DNA of 64,000 nt from Tamarix chinensis (lineage: Eukaryota > Streptophyta > Magnoliopsida > Caryophyllales > Tamaricaceae). Below are positions 34,728 through 46,250 of this stretch, in pieces; position 1 is the first letter of the stretch, and each line of letters starts with the position of its first letter. Position numbers and translations under genes: made by a program. A model generated the notes under the pieces. It saw nothing but the letters and a program-made list of their open reading frames with translations. It did no database searches and was not told the DNA's origin. The DNA is taken from the NCBI GenBank assembly GCA_030549775.1, contig CM060175.1:65957245-66021244 (forward strand), written 5' to 3'.

Positions 34728-35477
34728 TGTAATGCAGCATATGGACTCTGTGGATCTTTGGATGCAGTTGCTGGAATGTGCAGATTATGTATCTGAAGTG
34801 TGCAGATTATGTAATTTTTTGTTAATAAATTGTAGTCCCATATGATGCATTCGCCGGTCGAAATTGGTTAATGGAAATTAGGTCTGTTGTATAATCCGCC
34901 ACCCGGTCCTTAATTTGGACTAGATGGATTGTGGATTAATCAATCCTTAATAGCCATGATTAGCTAAAGTGTTATTTTTAGCTGATGGAAATTAAGTCCT
35001 AAACTTAATTGTATTTGGGACATTTTTATTTTGGATTTTGATTGGGCTGATCGACTAGTTATTTGGCCCAAAGCAATCAGGCCGTTCGGCCTTTCCGTTG
35101 TAGATATAGCGTGTATTCGAAGGTCTTTATTGTGTATTTTGTACGTCGACATACGGTCTGTACTACGCCTATAAATAGCTGGGTCAATGTGTAACAGGAC
35201 GATACTTTTGACTGAATATTTTGGCTAAGTTTTTCTCGATTCTTCTCTCGCGACTTGTCTCTCTCTCTCTCGGCAATTCTCTCGTTCGCTCGTTCTTCTG
35301 AATCTGCTCTCTTACCTTTGATCGATCTAGATCATTCACTCTTCAAATTTCAGTTGCCGTTGTACAAACTGTGTCTCTGAATCTTTTGGTCTTCCTTTGG
35401 AGTTGTTCCTTAGGCTGAACCGGCGAATCAAACGTTGCGCTCGATTAATCTTTCGATCCTTTTGAGAAACCCTAACA
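34728..35477 (+). mobile_element. LTR-like block with core promoter
   Basis: The segment begins TGTAATGCAGC and ends AACCCTAACA (TG...CA). It holds a clear TATA box (CTATAAATAG near 35170-35178) followed by a CT-rich, initiator-like transcribed leader (35220-35330). These are features of a plant LTR. An internal duplication (GTGCAGATTATGTA, about 34777 and 34800) is present. No 5-bp target duplication or primer site is visible, so a fragment of a host promoter and 5' leader cannot be excluded. Confidence 0.4.
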
Positions 35478-35542
35478 GGTTTCCATCAAAATCATTTTTG
35501 GAGTTGTTTGGATAAACAATTGTTTTGAGATTAGAAGTTTTA

Positions 35543-35566
35543 TACACACACACACACACACACACA
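35543..35566. repeat. (AC)n microsatellite
   Basis: About 11 perfect CA units. Confidence 0.95.
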
Positions 35567-36232
35567 TATACATATGTAATTTTATTAAAGTAGCTTATGA
35601 AACAAGTTTCAATTTCCATCTTTCAACTTCATTCGCTTTGTATTTTTTCAGTTTTTAGCTCATTGTGTTAAAGATACTTTTGGTGGTTAGTGTTTTTAAG
35701 ATGAAAATGGGTTAAGGTAAATTAAAAATAAAATCATTCCAAAAAATAATAATAAATTGTTAGAAAATATTATATCAATAAGATTGTAATTGGGGGTGAT
35801 TTTGTACATACTTTTGATCCTTTTTTGTATCCAAATCACATTTATATAAAACTAATGTGCAATACTCCAAAATTTACTAATGAAAGTTTTATTTTTCAAA
35901 AGAAATAATAATAAAATAATGAGTATTATATTGCATCCGACATAGAAAATAATACCCTATGCCTAATCTATGTCAAGTGCAAGGCTAAAAGGTTATTTAT
36001 ATTTAGAGAGTGAGTGTGAGAAACACTTGATCCTATAATGATATAAGATTATGAAACATAGAGAAGAGAGCATAGACATTAGAAAATAGAGGATTAAAAA
36101 TTTGAAGAGAAAGAAGAATATCTATATAACCATACACATACACCAACCTGAATAAACACTCACAGCATACAATCACATTAAAAGTATGAAATCATAAATT
36201 ATTTGCAAATTAATGTGGTATATACTTGTGGG
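35567..36232. other. AT-rich spacer, nothing recognised
   Basis: No coding frame or terminal repeat was recognised before the hAT-type element that starts at 36233. Confidence 0.5.
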
Positions 36233-37001
36233 TAGGGATGACAATGGGTTGAGTATGAATTGGGTATCCCCTATTTGTTATCCAAACCTAATAAAAAAAA
36301 TCTATACCATATCTATATCCAAATTCGTCGGATATTTTCTGTAACACCCTACCTGAAATTTTGTAACCTTTGTTTTCGAGTGTTAGATTTTTTATTCAAA
36401 ACTAACCCTTAAACATTGAACTGATTATATAATTAATAACCTATACACCGTAACCTAAATAAAGTAATAAAAATTATTCTCGATTATTTTTACCTCTTTC
36501 CTTTATGCTAGACCTATTCTAAATATAATTATTTTTACCTGATACCCTAACCTATACAAACTAAACCTAAAAATAAATAAATCAATTTCTACCCTACCAT
36601 TTTACTTGCTTGAATCTACCCTCTGCCTAACCATACCCCATCACCATCACCATTTAAACATCTTTTTTTTCCCCATTTAAAGATCCAACCTCTACATTTT
36701 CCACCATACCCAACTCACCCTCTTATACATATTCCCCTTAATCTCTTCTCTCTCTACCCTCTCTTCTCTTGGCTTATGTTGGTTTCATATGAACCACAAC
36801 CACACAATCTACACACGCAACACCCAACAACCCTACTTCTTCTTTTGCTTCTCCTCCTTCCACCTATCCTCCTTCCTCCTCCTCCTCATCATCACCATCA
36901 TCCTCTTCTTTTTCTTCTTATTCCCTATCACCTTTGTCTTTCTTTTCCTTACCACACCCACTTGTGATGAAGCTCTCTACATAAACTCCTTAGATAAAGA
37001 T

Positions 37002-37029
37002 AATTGTTGTTGTTGTTGTTGTTGTTGTT
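37002..37029. repeat. (TTG)n microsatellite
   Basis: Nine TTG/TGT units in the pyrimidine-rich 5' part of element A. Confidence 0.9.
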
Positions 37030-38879
37030 CCCCTTTACTCCAGCACCTCCTGTCATAGCTAGTACCACAACTTACGTAGACCCCTACTTCTCACTCTGCA
37101 CTTCCTCAACTGATCCCTAGCCCCAGTTGCTTCCCCAACTCCCAACGATCATTTCCAACATAGCCAACCCTCCCCAGCCATTTTCGTGCACCACCCTTCC
37201 CCTCCGCACCATAACACCTAGTAGCCACCAACGAGCCTTCCTTTCTTTCTTCTTATCTTTTTCTTCTTCTCCTCCCCTACACCTTTTCTTCCATTCCCAC
37301 CCTCCTACCTTCCAGCTAAAACCACCACACCTCCACCACCCACCTTTGGCACCTTTCCCCGTAACTAAGCCAACCAAGCACCACTCTCCATCCGTAGCTC
37401 CAACCTATAATGCCAGCCCATCACCACCACGCATCCACTAGCTCACCACCACATCATCCCGTGGACCACCAACCAACACCACCGCCACCAGTCTCCCCCA
37501 CCTTAGCCAGCCAACTCCACACTTCTTCCCCTTGTCTGCGTATGGCCCATGATGTGCATATAATGTGAGTTGTGTTTCATTTTAAAATATTTGGTAGCTA
37601 TTATTTATAGGTAAGGGTATTTTGGTAATTTAAGAAAAAAATTATTATTATAATTATTATTTTATTCATTAAATATTAATTTGGTATTTTATGCTTATTT
37701 TTAGGTGTGAAAGTTAATTAGTAGTATCTTGTATTATTTAGTAGGATACTGCTATTTTTACATTTTTAATGGAATTCATGTCACTTTTATACTCTCATGA
37801 AATGCTAATCATTGCATGATAACACATTAACATTTTGATGTATCACCGTGTTAAGTGTGATGCTATAAGGTATGTTTTATACCTTCCTAAAATGGTAACT
37901 TTTGCATCATATCACATTAGGGTTTTGTTAAAATATGTTAAGCATGATTTATTAAACTATAATTATGTGTTATATGCTATATCCTGAAAATCTACAAAAA
38001 GAGCATGTTATCATATATAAAATATTTCATGGATAAATTTTTGGTAAAAATGATCTTTTAGGATTATGTGTGACATGTACATAAAAAAAATGATAAGATG
38101 AGTATGCTTAAATCTATTTTTGGAGTAATAATTACGAATGTGTGCCCTATGGGCAATTTGGTTGTTTTACGCATATTTTGATTTTTACCATGAAAAGTGT
38201 AACACCCCCAAATTTACTACTAAAAAATTTCTTTTAAATCAAAAGGTTTAGCGGAAGCGAAAGAATTAAAACCGTAAACTTGGGGGTATTACCGCCACAC
38301 TTAGTACCAGACCGGTTCATTCCTACTATTCCAGTACTAAGTGCTAAGGCTAAATCCAATCATGAATAAGTACGAAGTATCATAAAACGCAAGACGATAT
38401 TTAGCATAAATCATTAATAAGATATAAGTCAAACAGAAGTTTGAATACGATTTAGGATTACAACCCCATAATACTTTTTTCTTTAAAAATGGGAAACGTA
38501 ATATAAAATATAGCTAACAAAACAATCCCAAAAAAGGATCAGTATCCGGATCGCCTACTCACTCAAGTCAAGCCTTCCACCTCAAGATAGTACCCGATCA
38601 TAAACCCACACAGGAAGTCTGCTCCCCACCATCGGTGGATCATCACAGGACCCATTCAATCAAGGTAGTATCAGTACGGGTCCAATACTGAGTAAGGGCG
38701 CTGGTGCGCTAAGGCCAAGCATACAATCATACCACATAGCACACATAGTACAATCATATAGACAACATGCGATGACCCGCAAGATGAGGTCTGAAAACTT
38801 TTCTAGTGACTTATTCTTTATTCTCATTAATGATAATAAGTCCATTTCACACATTCTTCAATAATCCATGTGAGCAAGG

Positions 38880-39245
38880 GAGCCCCATTATTATAGCCGG
38901 TGGACCGGAAATAAAAATACAGGGTAGGACACCTCTGACCACTATTCTAACCGGTGGATCGGACTGGCCCCGCCTCACATGGTGTTTCGCTGTAAGTACT
39001 TAGTATTTTTCTCGTGGTTTAACTTATTTACTTTGGGTCTATCGAGCCGAGGCCCCCACTATTATAGCTGGTGGACCGGAAATAAACACACAGGATAGAA
39101 CGCCTCTGACCACTATTATAGTCGGTGGACCGGAATGAAACGCACAGGGCAGAACGCCTCTGACCACTATTATAGCCGGTGGACCAGAACGAAACTTACA
39201 GGGCAGAATGCCTCTGACCACTATTCTAACCGGTGGACCGGACTG
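38880..39245 (-). repeat. 54-bp tandem array in element N
   Basis: Units read CACTATTATAGCCGGTGGAC and then CGGAA..GAAA...ACAGGGCAGAACGCCTCTGAC. Successive CACTAT starts at 39111, 39165 and 39219 are exactly 54 bases apart, with earlier, more diverged copies from about 38885. Because 54 is a multiple of three, the minus strand shows an 18-residue periodic open frame, which is an artefact of the repeat. The complement of the unit (TCCACCGGCTATAATAGT) recurs in element C near 52880. Confidence 0.9.
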
Positions 39246-40816
39246 GGCTCGGCTCAACAGTCTTTCGCTTTACGTTATTAGTGTCTTATACGTATCTTAT
39301 TGAATCACACAACACCCCTGATATGCATGCGGTTGACACTCTACTTCTTTCCCCTCCAGAGGGACCGTCCCATATTTTGAGACTCGTACCTCTTCTCACA
39401 CCCGACATCCATCCCCCGTAGACTTAGGCATAGTGGCATATAGTAAGGCACAATCTCCAAGAATATAGGCCACCCCAACACATATGATTTCGACTCCGTA
39501 TGTCCTCATCCCTCTAGGGTTCCTCCTCGGAAACCCTAATCGGACCTATGTGGCCTAACTCTTTCTTACTTACCCAAACGTTACTTTTTTCTCTATCTCG
39601 CACCTCATTTTTTTTATTAGGAAATTCCCCAAATGTATTACTTTATCTCCCAAGTTCACGTGTGACCGACAAAACCCTAGTTGACCACCCAAAACCCTAG
39701 CACTTTACTTCCTCAATAAGTAACCTTTCTCTTTCACCCCAAATCTCTCCTCTCCTTTAGAAACCCATACTCATCCTTTATATAAGTGAATTCTCACTCT
39801 CAACCCCATACTCCTTCCTTCCTTGATCATTTTTACCCTTGTACTCTTCAATTTCCTCATTTTCTCCCAAAACCCTAATTGGGTCCCTTAGACACCCTTA
39901 CATCGACCCACGTAAAATTTTGCACCCAAGTCTCCAATGGGCCCATAACTTTGATATTTTCTTATTTACTTCCTAAATCAACTTTCCTCACGTACGATTC
40001 ATCCCCATGCAGAATTTAAATACTCCATGCAGACTCCTCAACACCCATTTACTCGCAAAACCCTAATCAGGTCTCTTATACACCAACTCACGTACTATTT
40101 TTCATACCAAGTCTCCAATCACTCTAAGACTCTCCAAAACTCTTACAACCCAAATCAACTTTTCCCACGTAAGGATCACGCCCATGCGAGATCTAGTCCC
40201 CCCATACAGACTTCCCAAACGTCCACTTTCCCGTTGTTCTTTTATTATTGATTCATGCCACCAAAACCCTAGCATGCATGTCCTAGAGGGCCATATCATG
40301 TCACATCATCAACATCAAATATCAACATAGAACATGTCATACTCGTATAATATAAGGCACACACATCATACCTCATTATCCACGTTGCGCTATACAAAAC
40401 AGATTATTCTTAACACATGCATAATACACATTAACACGGCATACTCATCATTCATCAACACATTACATCACACATAGCACAAGGCCATAGCTTCGTCCTT
40501 ACCTAGGTAGGCACCAGGCTTGGAGCACGCTCCTCTAGCTCCTTAGGGCTCAAATCGGGGTCACCTATGAAAAGGGGGAAAAGCTAAGTATTAGTTTCCC
40601 TTATAAATACTATCAACCCTCATTCTAGTTTAGGATTAGGGTCCTTATCCTTAATAGGGGTGTTATACAAAACTAGGGTTTTTACTATAAAATTATTATG
40701 CTAAGTATCACTAATCGATATATCTTTATTTTTAATACTTATCGTTACACTTATATTATTAGACCCGTTAGTTCCATTATTATGATACTAGTGTTCACTA
40801 GTCATAGTAAAATAGT

Positions 40817-40817
40817 G

Positions 40818-40887
<70 letters not shown>
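40817..40887. repeat. (ATA)n microsatellite
   Basis: About 23 perfect ATA/TAA units. It is the longest trinucleotide run in the window and lies in an ATA-rich part of element N (40800-41620). Confidence 0.95.
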
Positions 40888-40889
<2 letters not shown>

Positions 40890-41549
40890 CTACTAATAGT
40901 GACACTTATGTTTCAAGTAATAGAACTCTAGCGTTTTTAAGATTAAGTCTAATAATGGTGTTAGAGTTAAAATACTAATACAATGGTTGTAATATCAACA
41001 AGTTAAAACACTCCTAGAGGTAGTAATGATAAAAGTCATATTTTGAATAAAAATTATAAGGGCTCCCATATTTTGTCACCCTAATAGAAATAGAATAATG
41101 GTAATAGTAATAATAGTGATGACAATAATGATAAAGGTGTTAGGTATAGTAAAACAATATTAATATAAGTACAATACCCACATAAGGTTGGATTAAGTAG
41201 TAATAACACTAATAGTGGTAATAACCATAATGATAGTAATAATAATAATAATACCAACACTAATGGTTAAGTGTGTTGAAAGCTAGGGTTTTGGGAGAGA
41301 TTATGGCTTGTAAGAAAATAACACCTTTAGGATACAGAAATTAATAATGGTAATAACAATAATAAAAGTAATAATAATAATATTATTAGAAATGTTAATA
41401 ATGAAGATAATGATACTAACCCTAAGTTAAGTATAATAAGGGTTAGGGTTGGAAGGGGTGATAGTATGATAACATTAAGGATAATAACAGAAATGGTATT
41501 AGTTAATAAGCTAATAATAATAATAATAAGTGTAATAATAAGTGTAATA

Positions 41550-41601
<52 letters not shown>

Positions 41602-41689
41602 GTGTAATATACTAATATTAGTTAAAAACTACTATAGGTGGCATAAGAAAAGGGTTTTAGGGTTCAGATGAGTGGAAGACCACCTGAGG

Positions 41690-42640
41690 ACGGTGGTGGT
41701 CTAGCGACGGCACGAGGCGGCGGCGGCGGCGGCGGTGATGGAGGAGGTGGTTATATAGGAGGAGGAAAAGGAAGGTTAAGTGTGGGGGAGGAGACAGCAG
41801 GGATAGGGGAGTAGAATGAGGGTGGTGGCGTGAGAAGGGCGGCGGCGCGCGGTGGTGGACGCGGCGACCGAAGGAGGAAGAAGGTGGTGGAAAATGGTGG
41901 AGGCCGGTGGAGAAGGAAGCAGGGGGTAAGGAGGGTATGGGTAGGTAGGGGAGGACCTGCAGGTTACTTTGGGATGTGGAAGGAGGGTGGACCACGGCGG
42001 AGGTGGCGGCTACGGGCGGCGTAAGGGGCGGCGGCGACTAAAAGAGGGATTTTTCCGTAGGGAACTTCGCACGGCTATGGCAGCACGTGAAGGAAAGGGT
42101 AAAGGGCAGCGGTGGTTTGGTTTTGTCGAGGAAGGTGCAGGGGTGTTTTTGGTGGCCAGCGGTGGCGGCGGCGGAAACTTCATCTGATTTTCAAGCGACA
42201 GAGAGGCAGAGTTTCGGGGTGATTTTTGCAGCACAGGTTATGGCTGTCGAAGGGGGGTATTTATAGGCAATTGAGGGGGAGAAAACGATGAGGGAGGAGA
42301 GGACACGCCAGGTCACGGCAGTACGCCGTCCGACGGCGATCGGGCAGGCCTGTAGATTCTCTGTCAGCAGGTTTTGGCTCGATTTGGGTGAGAAAGGAAA
42401 GGAGGCAGGGCCTGGGCGGTGCAGGACGGTAGGATGGGACAAATCGGGAAAGAAAGGGACGGAAAAAGGATGAGAAGGACGGCTGGACTGAGAGGTTGTC
42501 GGCGTTGCAGCGGCGCGGCAGTCACGGGCGCGAGGAAGAAGACGACAGCGGGGGTAGGTTGGACCGGCGGTCCAGGGAAGAAAAGAAAGGGGAGAAACCG
42601 GCCGGTCGGCAACGGTTATAACGTTCATAATCTCAATGCT
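41690..42640 (-). other. GC-rich block of element N
   Basis: GGC/GGT-rich DNA with CpG-dense stretches stands out sharply from the AT-rich surroundings. On the minus strand (the element's own direction) it is a pyrimidine- and CCG-rich leader. The equivalent position in elements A and B is the pyrimidine-rich, less GC-rich segment. Several overlapping frames of 60-145 codons exist on both strands, as expected from GC-rich composition, and none resembles a known protein. Confidence 0.6.
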
Positions 42641-44084
42641 TCATTTCATTATTTATAAGATCGAAATGCATCGTCGCGACGTTGGTTGGCAACGGTTGCA
42701 AGGTTCATTAATCGCGACGCGGCGCTTCGGCGGATCGAAGGGCAAAACGCTGTGTCGCACACAAGCGTCGGCCAGTGAACGACTCTGGGCCGCAGGGGAA
42801 TGAGAAAGGAAAAGATAAAGAAGGGCTGGGCTGCGCAGGCCAGCCCAGTCGAGGGGGATGTAAAGAAAAGAAATAAGTAAAGGAGGAGGAAGGAAAAAAA
42901 GAAAAGAAAGGAGAAAAGGAAAAAGGAAAATGGAGAATGATAAAATGGTTGGGTTGGAGGTATTTGGGTCTTTATTTGTTTATATATTTAATTTAGATAT
43001 TTAATTTTAATAATAATTATTTTAAGTATAATAACTAAATTCATTTTTAAATTAATTAGACTATTTTGGATAAATTGTCCTTAACTCCCATTTTAATTAG
43101 TAAAATGTCCAAAATTTTCTAAATAACTTATTTATTATTTTCTCCTTATTTTTCCTCCATAAATTTCCTCTTTATTTAATAAAGTAACCTATTTTCTTAA
43201 ATTTTCTCTAATAAATCATTATTTGCCATAATTCCTAAATTAGGATTTTTGGGGTATTTCAAAAAGCATGACTAATTTGTATTATATGTCATCAAGCATG
43301 AGATCATATGACATTGGATATATTAGATACACATGTCAGGGTTTTATATCAAAAACATTGAATAAGGACAAATTAGTCATTTAACTTATCTGATACTTTA
43401 TCATCATGATAAATTAGTTTAATTATTATATTTTATCCTTTTCATGGCAAATTAATAAATAAAATGTATTTAGTAATTGAAGAGGATGTTAATGTGGTAA
43501 TTTGGCCTCTGGGGTATTTTGGTTATATTTGGCCTAATGCACCCAAAAGGGAATAATTGAGCCTAGGATGAAATTTTTGTATTTTTATTACTGACCTTGG
43601 TAAAGATCTTTATTACTGTTGTCTTGGAATAAATTGAAATTGAGTAAAATGGTTAAAGTATAGAAATTGGATCTATGTGATTTACACGTGATTTCGTGGT
43701 CACATTAATAAAATACTAATATTTAAAGTAAAATACTTGAGATCAAGAATTATGGATTTTTAGGGTTCGCTACCCTAAAGATATGTTTTAGCCCACGATT
43801 GATTTTAGATATCTACTGGTGTGTCTTAGTGTCCCAACTAGGCCCTAGATCTTACTCTATTATGTTCTGCGGATGAATAGAGTATATGCATACTTATGGA
43901 TTAGGTATCTTTTTGTTACCTTCGTGTACCAATGTGATTAGGGTACCTTTGCATCCTTGGGTTGATAGTTAATAAGATATTGTGCTACCTTGGTACATCG
44001 GTATGACTAGAATACCTTAGTGTCTCCGGGTTGATTGATCTCCCTTCGAATAAATAAAAATAAAATTTATTGATGGGTTATTAG

Positions 44085-44335
44085 ATTGGTCGGTGGTAGC
44101 CTTTGTTCCTACCTATGGTTTGGTAGCAGCTTTTATGTCTACCTATGGTTTAATAACAACCTTTGTGCTTACCTGTGATTTGGTAGCAGCCTTTATGTCT
44201 ACATGTGGTTTAATAACAGCCTTTGTGCTTACCTGTAATTCAGCAGTAGCCTTTGTACCTACTTGTGTTTAGCAGCAGCCTTTGCGCCTACCTGTGTTTC
44301 GGATAGCCACCTTTGTGCCTACCCATGTTGCGAGG
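44085..44335 (+). repeat. About 32-bp tandem array in element A
   Basis: Roughly eight diverged copies of a unit like TAGCAGCCTTTGTGCCTACC plus TGTGGTTTGG. The same array occurs at the homologous place in element B (50463-50690). Confidence 0.9.
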
Positions 44336-45492
44336 AGTTGTCATTTATTTTTATCTATGAGCCTACCTATGGTATTAGATTTATCAGGATTGATAATGAG
44401 GTATGCGACACATAGTTATTGTCTTGGTCTTGGGTTGATGTTGTTTCTAATTATACTACAAAGTCTAATGGATTTTCCATTATTAAGTTTCAATTAATGA
44501 TCATGAATAGTATAAGACCTTGGTGGTATGTGGTTATAGGCACGATTCTCGTATTTTAATTGATGTATGCACAATTTGATTTTTTATACCATATATTATT
44601 ATGGTGCCTTGCATGTGTTCTATGCTAGTTTTTCATTTTAGTTTAGTATAAAGGGTTTCTCGATACCTTTATAATGAAGGGTGCCTTTCGTGGACCCCTA
44701 CCTATTCAATGGGCAGTGGCATTTGCAGGTCACCTTCTGAGTTTAATCAAAAGCTAGCATTTTAGTTTAAGAGCCTAAGGTTATCTAGTATCTTTTAGTA
44801 TATTGATTTCGGTTGTATTTAGACACTTGTTTCCTTCTATATTTCTCTTTTCGAGTTTTGTAAACTGCGGATGTTTCTTTTTCTAGAGCAACACTTATAT
44901 ATTTTTTCTCTCTATAATGTTCTTGTAATCATGTATTAAATCTAAGTAGAGTAATGAATTTAGCCTTAGCAATTGGTGTGAGAGTGATAGAGGTAGTGTG
45001 GCGGTAATAACCTTCGTTTGTATTGTTTCAGCTTATGCTCCTAACTCCGTGAACGAAATTTTTTAGTCTGTAAAATTTTGGGGTGTTACATTTTCCTACC
45101 ATCCTTCATATCCGTATCAACTTATTCATATCTATTTACATATCCTCAGGTAAAACTCATCGAGTTTAAATAAAAAATGTTCAATCTTAGAATTAAATAC
45201 TTAGATTATTAGGGTTTAATTAAAAATTTTATTTTAGTCTTAGAAAATGTATTAAACGTTATATAAATAAAGGGAAAAGAAGTAATTTTAAATTGGTTAA
45301 ATGGATCTAGGTACGAGTACAGGTATGGATATGAAGGAGGTTGCGGACTTGATAATCTTTTACTCGTATCCATACATAAATCTGGTAGATATTTGTCTCT
45401 TTTATCCATATCCATTTGTTTGTATTCATTTACACATTCATTGGATAAAATTATTATGTTTTGGGTAAAACCCATCCGATTGTCATCGCATG

Positions 45493-46250
45493 TGTGGGAT
45501 TGAGTTGTAATTATAAAAATAATAATCATCACACTATATATTTAGTAAGGTAACATTACATCTATAGAATAAGGCATATATATCATACAAGGTTCATATA
45601 ACAAGATAGTTACTATACATGCATGTATATTCATGATAAAAGATGACTAAAAGGAAAATCATATTAGAGTTTAACATTAAGTGATCATAATACTCCATTT
45701 ACTATACATGCAGGGAGGAGTAATAGGCGGCATGTAGGCTTTGACGGTCGAAGAAGAAGAAGAAGGAGAGAAAGAAGAGGCAGACCGATCGGGAGGGGGA
45801 AGAAAGGAGGGGAAGTGGGTCAGCCCGTACGTGCAAGGGAGAGGAAAAAAAATAAGGGTTGGGTTGGCCCAACCAGTGGGGAAGAAAGGAAAGAAAAAAA
45901 GGGGGGAGATTGGGCTGGACGCACGAGGGGGAGAAGAAAGGGAGTGGGTCGGTGGCCCAGCGTGAGGGAGGAAAGAGGGCCACAGTTCGGCGGCTTGAAG
46001 GGGAAGAAAAAGAAAACAAGGAAAAGAAGAGAAATGAGAAAGAAAAAGGAAAAAAGGAAAAAATAAAATAAAATAGTTTTTAGAATAATGTAATTTAATA
46101 TTTTTGATAAATAAATTAATTTAATACTTTAATATATTGGTTTAAAAATGGTAATTTTAGTAAAATATTGATTTGGAAAGTTATTTAAATAAAATGAGTA
46201 TGATAAAATAACAAAATATTTATTTTAATTTATTAAATATCCATATCAAT
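45493..46250 (-). mobile_element. Fragment related to element N start region
   Basis: The purine-rich segment 45738-46080 (GGAGGGGGAAGAAAGGAGGG, ...GGGTTGGCCC..., GAGAAAGAAAAAGG) followed by AT-rich DNA parallels 42770-43010 of element N in composition and in short phrases such as GGGCTGG and GGAAAAAGGAAAA. It is probably a truncated, minus-oriented member of the family. The boundaries are uncertain. Confidence 0.4.

Larger units (their letters stand above)
38198..43261 (-). mobile_element. Long solo-LTR-like element N (TSD AAAAG) nested in A
   Basis: The 5064-base insert runs from TGTAACACCCCC to GGGGTATTTCA and is flanked by perfect 5-base repeats AAAAG (38193-38197 and 43262-43266). Sequence of element A continues across the junction, as judged by the uninterrupted parallel in element B near 48650-48720. 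Read on the minus strand, its 3' end (TAGTAGTAAATTTGGGGGTG) matches the end of element C, so N is inserted opposite to A, B and C. It contains a 54-bp tandem array, a long ATA microsatellite and a GC-rich block (41690-42640), but no retrotransposon proteins. GC-rich open frames inside it are compositional. Confidence 0.85.
36340..45090 (+). mobile_element. Long solo-LTR-like element A (TSD TTTTC), interrupted by element N
   Basis: It begins TGTAACACCCTACC and ends TTTTGGGGTGTTACA, with perfect 5-base direct repeats TTTTC at 36335-36339 and 45091-45095. TG...CA ends plus a 5-bp duplication are diagnostic of LTR retroelement insertion. Without the inserted element N (38198-43261) it is about 3.7 kb. 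It has no gag, protease, RT or integrase text. Its architecture is a pyrimidine-rich 5' part (36600-37560), AT-rich middle, a tandem-repeat tract (44085-44335), and a 3' part that closely parallels elements B and C. It is best read as a very long solo LTR or a LARD-like non-autonomous element. Confidence 0.8.
36233..45492. mobile_element. hAT-type MITE split by nested LTR-like insertions
   Basis: The left end TAGGGATGACAATGGGTT (36233) and the right end near 45466-45492 (AACCCATCCGATTGTCATC) are inverted copies, like the ends of the MITE at 30840. The halves (36233-36339 and 45091-45492) are separated by the insertion at 36340-45090. Both halves share repetitive phrases such as CATATCTATATCC and GTATCCA. 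The possible 8-base flanks CTTGTGGG and TGTGTGGG agree at 6 of 8 positions. Confidence 0.6.

Noticed and set aside
36776..37441. Frames rich in Leu, Pro, His and Ser in the pyrimidine-rich part of element A
   Set aside because: Repetitive pyrimidine composition opens frames on both strands, and the same occurs in elements B and the right-end element without sequence conservation.
38880..39245. CRISPR-like regular repeat spacing
   Set aside because: The units are contiguous 54-bp tandem copies without unique spacers, inside a plant LTR-like element.
39039..39257. Minus-strand frame with an 18-residue periodic protein (SGPPAIIVVRGVLPC-type units)
   Set aside because: The period is the 54-bp DNA tandem repeat, which is a multiple of three and therefore stays open in frame. 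There is no start context or conservation evidence for a protein.
41657..42658. Many GC-rich frames of 60-145 codons on both strands
   Set aside because: All overlap in the GGC/CCG-rich block of element N. Composition explains them and none matches a protein family.
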